Both the position numbers and the translations under genes were made by a program. DNA of 64,000 bases from Oscillatoria nigro-viridis PCC 7112 (GTDB lineage: Bacteria > Cyanobacteriota > Cyanobacteriia > Cyanobacteriales > Microcoleaceae): the NCBI RefSeq assembly GCF_000317475.1, contig NC_019729.1, forward strand, positions 2,246,501 through 2,310,500, given 5' to 3'. The notes under the pieces were generated by a model that saw nothing but the letters and a program-made list of their open reading frames with translations, had not been told where the DNA came from and did not search any database. Positions 1-11,300 of this stretch are shown in pieces (position 1 is the stretch's first letter; each line of letters opens with the position of its first letter).

Positions 1-1
1 T

Positions 2-2032
2 GCCGTTGTTTTTTTTGCCTGGGGCGCTGCTAAATTGACGGAAGTTTGGACGCTTTGGCATTCCATATATTGGCTGTCGGTAACTCTCAAAGCTGCAAGT
101 GCTTTGATTTCTTGGCTTTTAGCCGCAACCGCCCTCGCCCTCATGCCGAAAGCACTTGCCGAGTCTGGTTTCAATCAAAGAGAAAAATTTCAACAACAGT
201 CGTTAAAACAGGTAGAAGAAAATCAGCCCCAACATTATATAGAGAAAGGAGAATTAGCAAAACAATCGATCGATCTTTACCCTTCAGATACTATTGTCGA
301 TGGCACTTTAGCTCTCAATTCGCTTAACGAACAGTTAGAAAAAGAAATTGCCGATCGCCAGCGGGTTGAGGAAAAGTTGCAACTGACTCAGTTTGCGATC
401 GACCGATCGGCAGATGCGATATTCTGGATCGGGGCCGACGGTAAATTTTTGTACGTCAACGACGCCGCTTGCTCTTCCTTGGGATATTCAACCGCTGAAT
501 TGCTCTCGATGACCGTGCACGACATCAATCCAGATTTTCCCCAAACTGCTTGGAGTTTGCACTGGAAAGTCTTAAAACGCTGCGGTTCGGTTAATATTGA
601 AGTTCACCACCTCACTAAGTACGGTCGAATATTTCCGGTAGAAATTACGATCGATCATTTGGAGTTTAACGGCAAAGAATATCAGTGCGCGTTTGCTCGC
701 GACATTAGCGAACGCAAGCGGATTGAGGCAGCTTTGCGAGAAAGAGAAGAAGAATTTAGGTCATTAGTTTCTAGCATTCCCGGTGCGGTTTACCGGTGCA
801 GTGCTGCTGGGCGAGCGAGCTTAACATTTATCAGCAGTGGCATCGAAGCTATTTCTGGCTATCCCGCAGCTAACTTTATGCAAAAACCGGTGCAGGCTTT
901 TCCGAGTATAGTTCATCCCCAGGACGCTGAGTATATCGATAAAACTATCGATCGGGCTATTAAAACAAAACAACCTTACATCATCGAATATCGCCTAATT
1001 CACTGCGACGGAAATGTGCGGTGGGTTGTAGAGAAAGGTCAAGCCCTTTTCAACGCAGACGGTGAAGTTTTATCCCTCAACGGCGCCATTTTTGACATAA
1101 CAGAGCGCAAAGCAGCCGAGGATGCTTTGCGCCTTTCTGAGGCGATCGCCAACAACAGAGCCCAGCAGCTAGAAATCGCCCTCAAAGAACTCCGAGAAAC
1201 TCAAGCTCACCTAATTCATACCGAAAAAATGTCAAGTCTCGGTCAAATGGTAGCTGGAGTAGCTCACGAAATTAATAACCCTGTCAGTTTTATCTACGGC
1301 AATATTTCCTATGCCAGCCAATATATCAGAGACTTGTTGCAGCTTGTAGAACTTTACCAAAAACACTATCCTGAGCCAGCGGTAGAAATTCAACAATGTA
1401 TTGATAACATCGATTTAGAATTTTTGACAGAAGATTTGCTAAAAATATTATCTTCGATGAAAATGGGAGCAGATCGAATTCGCGAAATAGTTCTCAGCTT
1501 GCGAAATTTCTCGCGTTTAGACGACTCGGTAAAAAAGCCTACCAACCTTCACGAAGGCATAGACAATACGCTCCTAATTTTACACAACAAACTGCGCGCC
1601 AGAGGCGACTATCCCGAAATTAAAGTAATCAAAGATTACGGTAAAATTCCTTTAATTGAATGTTATGCAGGTCAGCTAAATCAAGTATTTATGAACCTGC
1701 TTAGCAACAGTATTGACGCCTTGGAAGATGCTTGCAACCAAAAAAGGCGAGCCGCGGTCAGCAACGATTGGGAACCAACTATTAGCATTCGCACAGAAGC
1801 CCTGAACGAAAATAGTATTTGCATCCGCATTTCCGATAATGCGATCGGCATGACAGAAGACGTGCGGAGCCGATTATTTGACCCCTTTTTCACTACAAAA
1901 CCGATGGGAAAAGGCACTGGTTTAGGGTTAGCCATCAGTTACCGAATTGTCGCGGAAAAACACGCCGGAGCATTGAGCTGCCGTTCCACCGTAGGAGAAG
2001 GTACGGAATTTGCGATCGAGATTCCTGTATGA
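2..2032 (+). CDS. PAS-PAS sensor histidine kinase with ethylene-receptor-like membrane segment, 5' end cut by window
   Basis: The frame is open from base 2, so the gene continues upstream of the window; a TTG at 35 is not a convincing start. Residues 1-50 look like the end of the second and all of the third helix of the 3-TM ETR1-like domain found in plant ethylene receptors and many cyanobacterial kinases. Two PAS domains follow (about 126-240 and 250-370), each ending in a DI(S/T)ER-type motif, then a short coiled coil and a histidine kinase: H-box AHEINNPV with His422, N-box NQVFMNLLSNSID near 560, and GKGTGLGLA near 637. The G1 box reads DNAIGM where DNGxGM is usual. The kinase half is close to those of the three giant kinases on the opposite strand. 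No receiver domain is fused, so it probably passes phosphate to a separate regulator. Kinase call is firm; the sensed signal is unknown. Confidence 0.9.
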   Translation, partial: AVVFFAWGAAKLTEVWTLWHSIYWLSVTLKAASALISWLLAATALALMPKALAESGFNQREKFQQQSLKQVEENQPQHYIEKGELAKQSIDLYPSDTIVDGTLALNSLNEQLEKEIADRQRVEEKLQLTQFAIDRSADAIFWIGADGKFLYVNDAACSSLGYSTAELLSMTVHDINPDFPQTAWSLHWKVLKRCGSVNIEVHHLTKYGRIFPVEITIDHLEFNGKEYQCAFARDISERKRIEAALREREEEFRSLVSSIPGAVYRCSAAGRASLTFISSGIEAISGYPAANFMQKPVQAFPSIVHPQDAEYIDKTIDRAIKTKQPYIIEYRLIHCDGNVRWVVEKGQALFNADGEVLSLNGAIFDITERKAAEDALRLSEAIANNRAQQLEIALKELRETQAHLIHTEKMSSLGQMVAGVAHEINNPVSFIYGNISYASQYIRDLLQLVELYQKHYPEPAVEIQQCIDNIDLEFLTEDLLKILSSMKMGADRIREIVLSLRNFSRLDDSVKKPTNLHEGIDNTLLILHNKLRARGDYPEIKVIKDYGKIPLIECYAGQLNQVFMNLLSNSIDALEDACNQKRRAAVSNDWEPTISIRTEALNENSICIRISDNAIGMTEDVRSRLFDPFFTTKPMGKGTGLGLAISYRIVAEKHAGALSCRSTVGEGTEFAIEIPV

Positions 2033-2580
2033 ATTAGTGCGACCGAAGTATCAAGAATTTGGCACAAGTTATCGCTGACTCTAAATCGGGCGGTAGAACT
2101 ATCAAAAAACGAAATTTAGCTGGAGTAGGAAGTGAAAACCAGCTCAGATAAAATCCTGTAGCATCGTCGGGCTTCCAATCCAGCCAACAGTCAACAATCA
2201 CCGACCGTGCAACCGGACTCGATCTAATTCATCTGCGTTAATCTGTGTTGCATCTGCCCTCATCTGCGGTAAAAAAAAGAGAATGTATTAACCGCCCCGG
2301 ACAAGGGACTGACGCCCATTCACGCAGATGAAAAGAAGAGAGATCTGAATAATTCCGATGCTCACAGATTGAATATCAAAAGTAATTTTGTTTCCGGCTT
2401 TAAGTTGACTGTAAAAGAACAGCGCGACTGGCTGAATTTCCTGAAAAGTTTAACAGAAGTCTAATCGATCGACAACCCCGCTGTTACAGAGCCTAATGTA
2501 CCCTTGTTTGAACTCGCCAATCGGCAACTCAATCACCCACTTATACCCTCCCCGCGAATATAAAAACACCGCGCTAATGC
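2033..2580. other. Non-coding stretch between convergent kinases, with one dispersed repeat
   Basis: I see no credible gene here. Positions 2230-2274 carry an ATCTGCG-rich sequence ending CATCTGCGGT. It belongs to the same dispersed repeat family as copies near 19630, 62460 and 62740. The rest shows no clear hairpin terminator for the upstream kinase. Confidence 0.6.
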
Positions 2581-2740
2581 TCAACATGGCAGTGAAATTA
2601 TAAATTCTGTACCTCGACCTAAAGTTGAGCTTACTTCTAGCATACCCCCATGTTTCTCAACTACAATCTGCCGTGCGCCAATCCTAAACCCGTTCCTTTG
2701 CCCACTGCTTTCTTCGTCAATAAACGATCTAATATCTTTT
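2581..2740 (-). pseudogene. Decayed histidine-kinase C-terminus (relic of an HstK/PAS kinase)
   Basis: Reading the minus strand from about 2740, one frame gives VGKGTGLGLA and then hits a stop. Shifting frame gives RQIVVEKHGG, then LEVSSTLGRGTEF and IISLPC with a stop at 2581-2583. This is the G2 box and final strand of the same kinase family as the neighbouring genes. The frame break falls where intact copies have GCGATCGCACGG; here four bases of that HIP1 palindrome are gone. Only the last ~55 codons remain, lying just downstream of the first tandem HstK gene. It looks like the remains of a further copy or a recombination scar. Confidence 0.75.
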
Positions 2741-2778
2741 GTTTGACCTCCCAACGGGCGTAGCAGTAAGAAGCTTCT

Positions 2779-5700
2779 TTAGGCTCTAATATAGCTGATA
2801 GGAATCTCGATCGCTAACTCTGTACCCTCTCCGACTCTAGAATTACAGGTTAATTTACCGCCATGTTTTTTGACAATACCATAGCTAACAGATAAACCCA
2901 AACCTGTACCGCTACCCACTGGTTTAGTTGTAAAAAATGGATCGAATATTCGAGATTGAATACTCGCCGGGATACCGGCACCATTATCAGTGATTTTAAT
3001 TCTCACCCTGTCTTTTTCTATAACTTCAGTATGAATCGTGATGACAGGATTTTTCTCTGTTTTATTAATTGATTCAAGAGCATCAATAGCGTTACTGATA
3101 ATACTCAGAAATACTTGATTGATCTCACTAGCATAACAAATGACCTTGGGCAGATTTCCGTACTCTTTAATAACTTGTATTTCTGATTTGCCATCGCTCA
3201 GTCTTAAGCGAGTTTGTAAAATTAGCAAAGTGCTTTCAATTCCGGTATGTAAATCTACTGCTTTCATGTCGGCTTCATCTAAGCGGGAAAAGTTACGCAA
3301 ACTCAAGATAATCTGGCTAATGCGATCGCTCCCTGCTTTCATAGATTCGAGAATTTTAATTAAATCTTTCCACAAAAAATCTAAATCCATTTCTTCTATT
3401 TTCGCTTGAATTACTTTACTGGGTTCAGGATACTCTTGTTGATAAATATCAAGTAAAATAAGCAAATCTTTGACATAATCCTCTATATGTGAAACATTAC
3501 TGCGAATAAATGTTACTGGATTGTTGATTTCGTGAGCAATCCCAGCTACCAGTTGACCGAGAGATGACATTTTTTCGCTCTGAATTAATTGTGCTTGGGT
3601 TTGTTGTAAGTTTTTAAATGCTTGCTCTAAATCAAAAGCTTTTTGCCTTAAATCTTCCGTCTTTTGCGCTACTTCTGCTTCTAAGCTTTGGGAATATTTC
3701 TCTATTTGTTTATATAAACGAGCATTATCAATAGAGCTCGCCGCTTGAGCTGCGAGCATCTGGAGAATTTCTACTCGCTCATTAGTAAATGCTCCCACTG
3801 TTAAGTTATTTTCTAAGTACACAATACCGACGAGTTTTCCTTGCCGAATAATTGGAGTACATAAAACTGATTTAGGTTGATGAGCTATAATATAGCGATC
3901 GCCTGCAAATTGGTCGGCTGTACTTAAGTTGTCAAAAACAGCCGTCGCTTGAGTTCGTGCCACCGCATAAATCAAACTCTGAGGAATTTCCTGATATTGT
4001 TCCAGAGGAATTTCTAATATTTTTGTCTGCTTTAGTGCGGCTTGAGCGACGACTAACCATTGTCGGTCTTGGCGAAGCACTAAACAACCGATTTGCGATC
4101 CCCCATTCGCAAGCATAATCTGCATCAAAGTGGCTAACAGTTTCTCTAATTCAATTTCTTGTGAAATGGCTTGTGCCGCCATCATTACTGCTGGAAAATC
4201 TAACCATAAATTCTCGTTACTACTGAGGCTATTTAAGCTTCTCATCCAGGTCGGGTTGATGGTTGCCCCAGATGTGACGGCAAAGTTAGCAGGTTGGAGA
4301 ATAGCTTTCAGTAGTTGTGGATAGTGGTGTTCTAAATAAGCTACTTTAGCCTTTGCACCCCAACGGGAATAACAGTAATACGCCTCAATCATGTAAGATT
4401 GTGCAACTTTTTCTTTCCCCCAATCTAAGTAGAATTTGGCAGCTAGTTCGTTGGCTAAACCTTCTTCTTGGATATAACCATTGTCTTTGGCTTCTGAAAT
4501 AGCGCGATCGTACCAATCTCCCGCTTCATAATTATTGCCTAAAATCCGGCATTTTTCTGCTTCTACTAAGTCAACTTTATGTTGGTGATTCATCGGGGCC
4601 TGGTGTGCCCATTTAGCCAGAGTGGTTTGATGGGTTTCTGCCAAAGCGAGAGTGTTAGCTTGCTCAATTTCTGACTGTGTAGAGCAGAGTGCCAAGTAGG
4701 TTAACCCGGCATAGAAATGGAAAACCGGAGTATGAATCATTGCTGCCGCTACCTTCAAATAAAGGCTTGCTTGGGCAATGTAGTCTAGGGCGTTGGTGTA
4801 GTTGCCAAAGAGATAGGCAAGCATTAGTTTGTAGTTATAGGCAAGAGCAAGTGCAGTAAGCTCACTATTCTGATTGTGCTGAGGAAACATCACGGTTTCA
4901 TCATAAGCCTGACCGATTAACAAATCAGGTTGATTGACAATTTCCCTCAAGTTATGCACAGTCTGTTGTGCCATCTTCAGGTAAACCAGAGGAGAATATT
5001 GCTTCACAGTCGCTAAGACAACACAGTAATTTTCTATTTCTGCGTGCCAATCATCAAGCTCTACTCCAGAAAAAAAATTATTATATAAATAACTACTGAC
5101 GCAGTAGCCAGCATTGAGAAAATCACCTGTTTCCATTCCTACTAAATAGCCTTGTTTCGCCGTTGGGATTGTTGCCCTCAGTGCTTCTTGACGATGCTGG
5201 ATAAAACAGCCAAACCAAAGTAAAGTGATACATTTAAATTCTCGCCAATTCAACTGATTGAGCAAGCTGAGTGCTACTCGCCCAAAGCGATAACCTTTTT
5301 CTACTTCTCCGCAAAAACCAGACAGCACAATGCCATAACCCACATACCCGATTGTTGATGCTGGTGCATTGCCAAATTGAAGTGATAGACTGACCATTGT
5401 GGCACAAAGTAGAGGCTGCAAGGCAGGATTTCCCATAAAAATAGCCGGAAACAAGATGCCTAACAATTGCATCGCCGCGATTGTCCGAGGATCGCTCATC
5501 ACGGGAAGGTTAACCAGTTCCTCAATCTGTTTGCCCTCCAGTTGACTGGCAAGGTTTTGTAATGCAATGCGTGTCAAGGCTTCGTCAGTTTCGCATGGTA
5601 GTTCAATCCCCAATTGTGCTAGGGCATTGGTGCCGATCGCGATCGCTTCTAACATCTGACTCTGAGTTGTCAGCGCGTTGATTTGAATCTCAAATATCTT

Positions 5701-8229
5701 GATTTTATCTAGTATTGTTTTTGCCGATCGCAAAACCTGGGCTGCCATTTCTTCCATGCCATTAAAATCGGCATTTAAGTAGGCAGTTTCAGCCGCAGCA
5801 ACATACAGATTTAGGGTTAATTCATACTGAGTTTGCCAACAGTTTTCTGTGAGTAACTCCAGCCCTGTTTTCACAAAACTTCTGGCGCCTGCATAGGCTG
5901 TAGAATTTCTGGCTTTCTGTCCGGCTGCTAAGTTCAATCTGGCTAAGGCTTCCCGTTCCTCAGCTTGAGCCATGAACTCAATTCCGAAATTCAAATGCCC
6001 GACAATATCAAACAGCTTTTCCTCTTTTTCTATCTCTGATAAGTTTTGTTGGAGTAGTTGCCCAATATGGTAATGGGTCTGCTGTTTTTGCTCGTCAGGA
6101 ATCAATGAATAAGCCGCTTGTTGGACGCGATCGTGTAAAAATCTATAAGTCGGATTAGCGGAATCATTGAAAACTTCTTCACTATCAGATTGGGTATAGA
6201 ACTTATAAATTTCCGTATTAGGAATTACCAAACTTTCTTGCAAGGCTTTCCATAAAGCTGTGGCGCTACTTTCGGGTGATTTCTCACTGACAAGTGCTAA
6301 GGTATTCAAATCAAACTGCGCCCCAATACAAGCCGCTAGTTTGAGACTATCCTGAGTTTCTCTGGGCAATTTCTGTAATTGCAATGCCAGGAATTCAACG
6401 ACATCATCAGTAATTGCTAATGCCTTCACTTGGGCAATATCGCATTGCCAATATTGAATCTCGCAATCAAAGCTAATTAACTTGTCATCATGTAATGCTT
6501 TGAGAAACTGGGTCGCAAAAAAAGGATTACCTTGAGTTTTTTGAGAGACCAATTTTGTTAAAGGCTGGGCTAGGAATGATTCACAATTCAGTGTATCTGC
6601 CACTAACTGATTCATATCAGGTTCCCTTAACGGTGGCAAAGTAATTGTATTCACCGTTGCCCCAGTTTTGACAATTTCCTCCACTGTTAAAATGAATGGA
6701 TGTACGGGGGAGACTTCATTATCTCGATATGCACCTAATATTAATAGATACCCCCCATCTTGCATCAATAATTTCAGCAAGTTCAGTGATGCGGAATCTG
6801 CCCATTGCAAGTCATCTAAAAACATGACTAACGGATGTTCTTTACTGGTAAAGACTTGCACAAATTTTTGAAACAGGAGATTAAAGCGATTTTGGGCGGC
6901 TGTTCCTGATAATTCAATGGCGGCTGGCTGTTTACCGATAATATTTTCTAACTCAGGAATTACGTCAATTAAGACTTGTCCGTTGTCTCCTAATGCGGTT
7001 AATATCTGGGTTTTCCATGTTTCTAATTGCCAATCTGATTCGGATAGCAATTGTCCCATTAAATCGCGGAATGCTTGTACAAAGGCGCTGAAGGGAATGT
7101 TGCGATGAAATTGGTCATATTTCCCTTTAATAAAATAACCCCTTTGCCTCACTATGGGTTTATGAACTTCGTTGACCACTGCGGTTTTTCCGATTCCTGA
7201 AAAACCCGCAACTAGCATCATTTCTGTTGCACCTTCGCTGACTCTTTCAAAGGCTTGTATGAGCGTTTCTACTTCGGTTTCTCTTCCATAGAGTTTGTCG
7301 GGAATCAGGAAGCGATCGCATACATCCCGCGTTCCTAACTCAAATGTTTCAATTTTTCCACTTTCTTGGCATTGCTGCAAACACCTTTCTAAGTCGTGCT
7401 TCAATCCCTTGGCACTTTGATAGCGTTTTTCGGCATTTTTTGCCATCAGCTTCATGACAATATCCGAAACCACCTGCGGGATTTCTTGACTGTTTATTGC
7501 AGGAGGTTGTTTGGCAATATGGCAGTGAATCAACTCCATCGGATCGTCACATTCAAATGGCAGTTTTCCTGTCAGCAGTTCGTAAAAAGTGGCTCCCAGA
7601 GAATAAAAGTCGGTGCGGTAGTCGATGCCTCGGTTCATTCGTCCAGTTTGTTCGGGAGAAATATAGGCGAGGGTTCCTTCTAAAACGTTGGGATTTTGAA
7701 TTTCTTGAGTTTCTCTCGGCAGTAGGGAGGCGATGCTAAAGTCAATCAGTTTGACTTGTTTAGTTTCCGGATGTATGAGGACGTTAGCTGGCTTAATATC
7801 TTTGTGAATGACTCGGTTTTGGTACAGTCCGTTAAGGATGTCAGTTATTTGAATGGCGATCGCCAATATTTCTGCTAAAGTCCGCGTAGGTGCTTCACCC
7901 AGCAGTCTTCGGCATCGATCTTGGGCGTATTGCCGTAGAGAAATGCCGCCAAAATCCTCCATCACTAGGGTATAGCTGTTGCGGTAGGATTCCAGACTGT
8001 AAGGTTCAACGACTCCCGGCAGACGTAGATTTTTGGCGATGGTGTACTGGTTGCGGAATTGCAGCAGTTCACTGAAACTGGGATAGTCTCTATTTAATAG
8101 TTTAATGACAACTGGAAGCCGATCGATTTCTCGAATCGCTCGATAAACCAGGGTTTTAGAACCACTGTACAGTTGCTCGATTAGACGGTATCCGGGAATG
8201 GGACTGGTTAAATCTATACCTGCATTCAT
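2779..8229 (-). CDS. HstK-type dual Ser/Thr kinase - AAA ATPase - GAF - histidine kinase, tandem copy 1
   Basis: 1816-residue multidomain signalling protein. Order: Ser/Thr kinase-like domain (about 13-285) with catalytic loop HKDIKPAN and metal-binding motif DFS in place of DFG; AAA/STAND-type ATPase with Walker A GFSGIGKTA near 342-349 and Walker B-like FLDDLQWAD; a long helical region; GAF domain about 1360-1500; coiled coil; histidine kinase with AHEINNPV about 1565, N-box INQVFLSIISNAID and GSGTGLGLS near the end. I chose the ATG at 8229 because GAGGAGAG lies 4-6 bases before it; an ATG five codons earlier overlaps that site. HstK proteins are known in Anabaena and relatives and are thought to link Ser/Thr and His-Asp phosphorylation. 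It is followed on the same strand by a kinase relic and preceded by two paralogues. The glycine loop is degenerate (YSGSKTLVYRA), so kinase activity of the N-domain is uncertain. Confidence 0.92.
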   Translation of the reverse strand: MNAGIDLTSPIPGYRLIEQLYSGSKTLVYRAIREIDRLPVVIKLLNRDYPSFSELLQFRNQYTIAKNLRLPGVVEPYSLESYRNSYTLVMEDFGGISLRQYAQDRCRRLLGEAPTRTLAEILAIAIQITDILNGLYQNRVIHKDIKPANVLIHPETKQVKLIDFSIASLLPRETQEIQNPNVLEGTLAYISPEQTGRMNRGIDYRTDFYSLGATFYELLTGKLPFECDDPMELIHCHIAKQPPAINSQEIPQVVSDIVMKLMAKNAEKRYQSAKGLKHDLERCLQQCQESGKIETFELGTRDVCDRFLIPDKLYGRETEVETLIQAFERVSEGATEMMLVAGFSGIGKTAVVNEVHKPIVRQRGYFIKGKYDQFHRNIPFSAFVQAFRDLMGQLLSESDWQLETWKTQILTALGDNGQVLIDVIPELENIIGKQPAAIELSGTAAQNRFNLLFQKFVQVFTSKEHPLVMFLDDLQWADSASLNLLKLLMQDGGYLLILGAYRDNEVSPVHPFILTVEEIVKTGATVNTITLPPLREPDMNQLVADTLNCESFLAQPLTKLVSQKTQGNPFFATQFLKALHDDKLISFDCEIQYWQCDIAQVKALAITDDVVEFLALQLQKLPRETQDSLKLAACIGAQFDLNTLALVSEKSPESSATALWKALQESLVIPNTEIYKFYTQSDSEEVFNDSANPTYRFLHDRVQQAAYSLIPDEQKQQTHYHIGQLLQQNLSEIEKEEKLFDIVGHLNFGIEFMAQAEEREALARLNLAAGQKARNSTAYAGARSFVKTGLELLTENCWQTQYELTLNLYVAAAETAYLNADFNGMEEMAAQVLRSAKTILDKIKIFEIQINALTTQSQMLEAIAIGTNALAQLGIELPCETDEALTRIALQNLASQLEGKQIEELVNLPVMSDPRTIAAMQLLGILFPAIFMGNPALQPLLCATMVSLSLQFGNAPASTIGYVGYGIVLSGFCGEVEKGYRFGRVALSLLNQLNWREFKCITLLWFGCFIQHRQEALRATIPTAKQGYLVGMETGDFLNAGYCVSSYLYNNFFSGVELDDWHAEIENYCVVLATVKQYSPLVYLKMAQQTVHNLREIVNQPDLLIGQAYDETVMFPQHNQNSELTALALAYNYKLMLAYLFGNYTNALDYIAQASLYLKVAAAMIHTPVFHFYAGLTYLALCSTQSEIEQANTLALAETHQTTLAKWAHQAPMNHQHKVDLVEAEKCRILGNNYEAGDWYDRAISEAKDNGYIQEEGLANELAAKFYLDWGKEKVAQSYMIEAYYCYSRWGAKAKVAYLEHHYPQLLKAILQPANFAVTSGATINPTWMRSLNSLSSNENLWLDFPAVMMAAQAISQEIELEKLLATLMQIMLANGGSQIGCLVLRQDRQWLVVAQAALKQTKILEIPLEQYQEIPQSLIYAVARTQATAVFDNLSTADQFAGDRYIIAHQPKSVLCTPIIRQGKLVGIVYLENNLTVGAFTNERVEILQMLAAQAASSIDNARLYKQIEKYSQSLEAEVAQKTEDLRQKAFDLEQAFKNLQQTQAQLIQSEKMSSLGQLVAGIAHEINNPVTFIRSNVSHIEDYVKDLLILLDIYQQEYPEPSKVIQAKIEEMDLDFLWKDLIKILESMKAGSDRISQIILSLRNFSRLDEADMKAVDLHTGIESTLLILQTRLRLSDGKSEIQVIKEYGNLPKVICYASEINQVFLSIISNAIDALESINKTEKNPVITIHTEVIEKDRVRIKITDNGAGIPASIQSRIFDPFFTTKPVGSGTGLGLSVSYGIVKKHGGKLTCNSRVGEGTELAIEIPISYIRA

Positions 8230-8318
8230 TTTGGCTCTCCTCATCTCAAATATTGACTGTCAAAATTAAGGTGCGCCTCTATTTGTAAGGGTTAAAGGCG
8301 GCGATCGCATAATTAACT

Positions 8319-11300
8319 TCATCCGTTTGCAGGCAATGAGATCGTAAACTCCGTCCCTTCTCCTAATACAGAATTTACCTCGATTGTACCGCCGTGTTTC
8401 TCAACTACAATCTGCCGCGCGATCGCCAAACCCAATCCCGTGCCTTTACCCACACCTTTAGTGGTAAATAAGTGGTCAAAAATCTGACTTTTTATCTCAT
8501 CTGATATCCCTGGCCCGTTGTCAGAAATGCGAATCGTCACCCACTCAGAAGACTGTCTTTCTGTCCGAATCGTTATGCAATGGGCTGGGGCTTTAATCTT
8601 CTCTAAATTCGGTTCCCGATTTGATTCTTCCAGTGCATCAATGGCATTGGCTAATATATTCATAAACACCTGATTTAATTGTCCGGGGAAGCAATCAACT
8701 GAGGGCAAGTTCCCGTACTCTTTCACAACTTCAATCGCTGGACGCTGTTCGTTCGCTTTCAATCTGTGTTTGAGAATCAAAATCGTACTGTTAATTCCGT
8801 CATGAATATTGAAAGGAACTTTGTAATCTTTGTCGGCTCGGGAGAAGGTACGAAGACTGGTGCTGATACCTTGGATGCGCTCGCACCCGATTTGCATCGA
8901 ATTCAACATTTTGGGTAAATCTTCTAAGAGATATTCGATGTCAAGTTCTTCTGATTTTTCTTCAATCTCCTCGCCAGGACTGGGAAATTTTTCTTGATAG
9001 AGCTGCAAGTATTCTGTAAGATCTTTTACGGCGGCGATCGCTTCATGGATATTACCAGAAATAAATCCGACTGGATTATTAATTTCATGGGCAACCCCGG
9101 CCACTAAATTGCCCAACGCCGACATTTTTTCGCTCTGTACTAATTGCAGTTGAGATTGTTCCACCTGGTGGGCGTAGTCCTGCGCTTGCTGATACAATCG
9201 CGCATTTTCTAGGGAAATGGCAGCCTGAGTGCAGAGGAAGTTGAGGACGAGGAGACGATCGCGAGTAAAAACTCCTTTTGTCGAGCTATGTTCGAGATAA
9301 AGTATCGCAACTAAATTCCCGCGATCGACAATCGGAGTACATAGCATACTCTGAGACTGATACTCGAGCGTACAGCCATTCATTAAACCCGGAATATCCG
9401 TCTTGCCACCTTCAATAACCACAGTTTCCAGGGTGTGTTTGACATAATAAACCAGTTTGAGCGGAATCACCGCCGAGCCTTCTATAGGTTGGGTTTGCAG
9501 TAAGGTTGTGGGTAACTCGTTATCTGGATTGATGTGAGTTATTGCCCGGATTTGCCATTCATCCTGATGGGGGAGTAGCAAAGCACAAGTTTCTGCCCCA
9601 GAAGTTTTCAAAATAATTTGATTGAGGGTGCCGAGCAATTCATCAATCTGAATTTTACTGGATAAAGCTTGAGCAGCTTGCACAATTGATGCGAAATCCA
9701 GGGCATCGGAAATACTGGTGCTGCTATTACTGGAAGTTTGCGAAGAGTGGCTAATTGTTGCCAGCGTCTCTAGAGGATTAAAGCGAAGTTTGGGCTGATT
9801 CAAGATAGGCACAAGTAACTGCGGATAGCGTTTTTCTAAGTCTTCAACCTTGGCTAGCGCACCCCAACGGGCATAACAGTAATATGCTTCCTGCATATAG
9901 CTGGCCGCAACTTTTTCTTTACCCCATGCCCAGTAGAATTTAGCCGCGAGTTCGTTGGCGATCGCTTCGTCTTGGAGGTATTCGTTTTCTTTGGCTCCTT
10001 TAATCGCCAGGTCATAGAATTCTATGGCTTCTATTTTTTGATTGAAAACGCGATGTTTTTCCGCTGCCACCAGATGGTATTTATGCTCGTAGTTCATCGG
10101 AGCGTGCTGCATCCAAAGCTGCATTTTTTCCTGATTGGCATCAACTTGACTTAGGTAATTCGCTCGCTCTTGGGAACAGACGTTGGAATAGTTAGCCAGC
10201 AGTGCTAGGGATTGGTAGAAGTGCAAATTGACGAAATTTTCTGACCCAACGCTAGAGTAACTCGCTGCCTTAGCTGCACTTTCCACTGCAGGCTCAAAAT
10301 CTTCGAGCAGATAGAACAGAATCGTCTTTGCTAAAAAGGCATGAAACAGAGCAATGAGATCGTTCTGTTCTAGGAGTTGCGACAACATGGTAGATTCCTC
10401 AAATCCCTCGCCAGTTAACTGGAGCGGATTGGCTGCTTTTCCCAACAAATTCAACAATAATTGATACCATATTTGGGATATAGAAATCGAGTGTTCCCAT
10501 TTCAAATACAGCAACAATTCATGGTATTTTTTATGTTCGCTTTCAACTGTTTCGAGATTTTTTCCTGCCAGGAATATGTAGAAACAATAGTTGGTGATGC
10601 AGTAACCTGTATATTCGTAATTGCCGCTTTCTAGCCCAATCTGTACCCCCTCGGCAAGAGGAGATAAACTTTCTCGTAAAGGCTCCTTCCAATGGTGGAC
10701 GAAGGTGTAAAACATATTATAGGTAACAACTTTGTGTTCCTTGGTTTCAAAGTGTTTGAGCAGTTGCAGTGCCAGCCGCCCTGCTTGATATCCGATATCA
10801 ATGTTGCCCAAAGGGCCGCATAAAAGTGTGCCATACCAAGCATAGGTTGCTGATGCCAAAGGAGAGTGACCGCCTTCTACACAAAGTTTCACTTGTCTGA
10901 CGATTACGGGCAGCAGAATTTGCGGTCTGCCTACTAGAACAGAAGTAAAGCTGACTTTAAGAATCCGCATGGCTGCTAGTTGTGCGGGGTCAGTCATGGT
11001 GGGGTAGTCTTCCAGGCATTCTAAAGCGGGCAGTTCCACTAAAAATTCCTGCTCGCTCAGGTTAACGGGGTAGCCCAGCAGTTCTAATGCCTGCAATCCC
11101 GTATCAATGGCATCATTCACTTGGTGTTGCGCCATGTGAACTTGGATCTTGATATCGTAAGCGGGGATGCGATCGAGCAGCGTTTTCCCGTACTGCAACA
11201 CCATTTCAACTAAGGTATTTGCGGCAGCGAAATTGGTGTTGAGATATTGGGCCTCTGCCGTTTCCACAACGATTTCTAGGGTTAAATTGTACTGAGTTTG

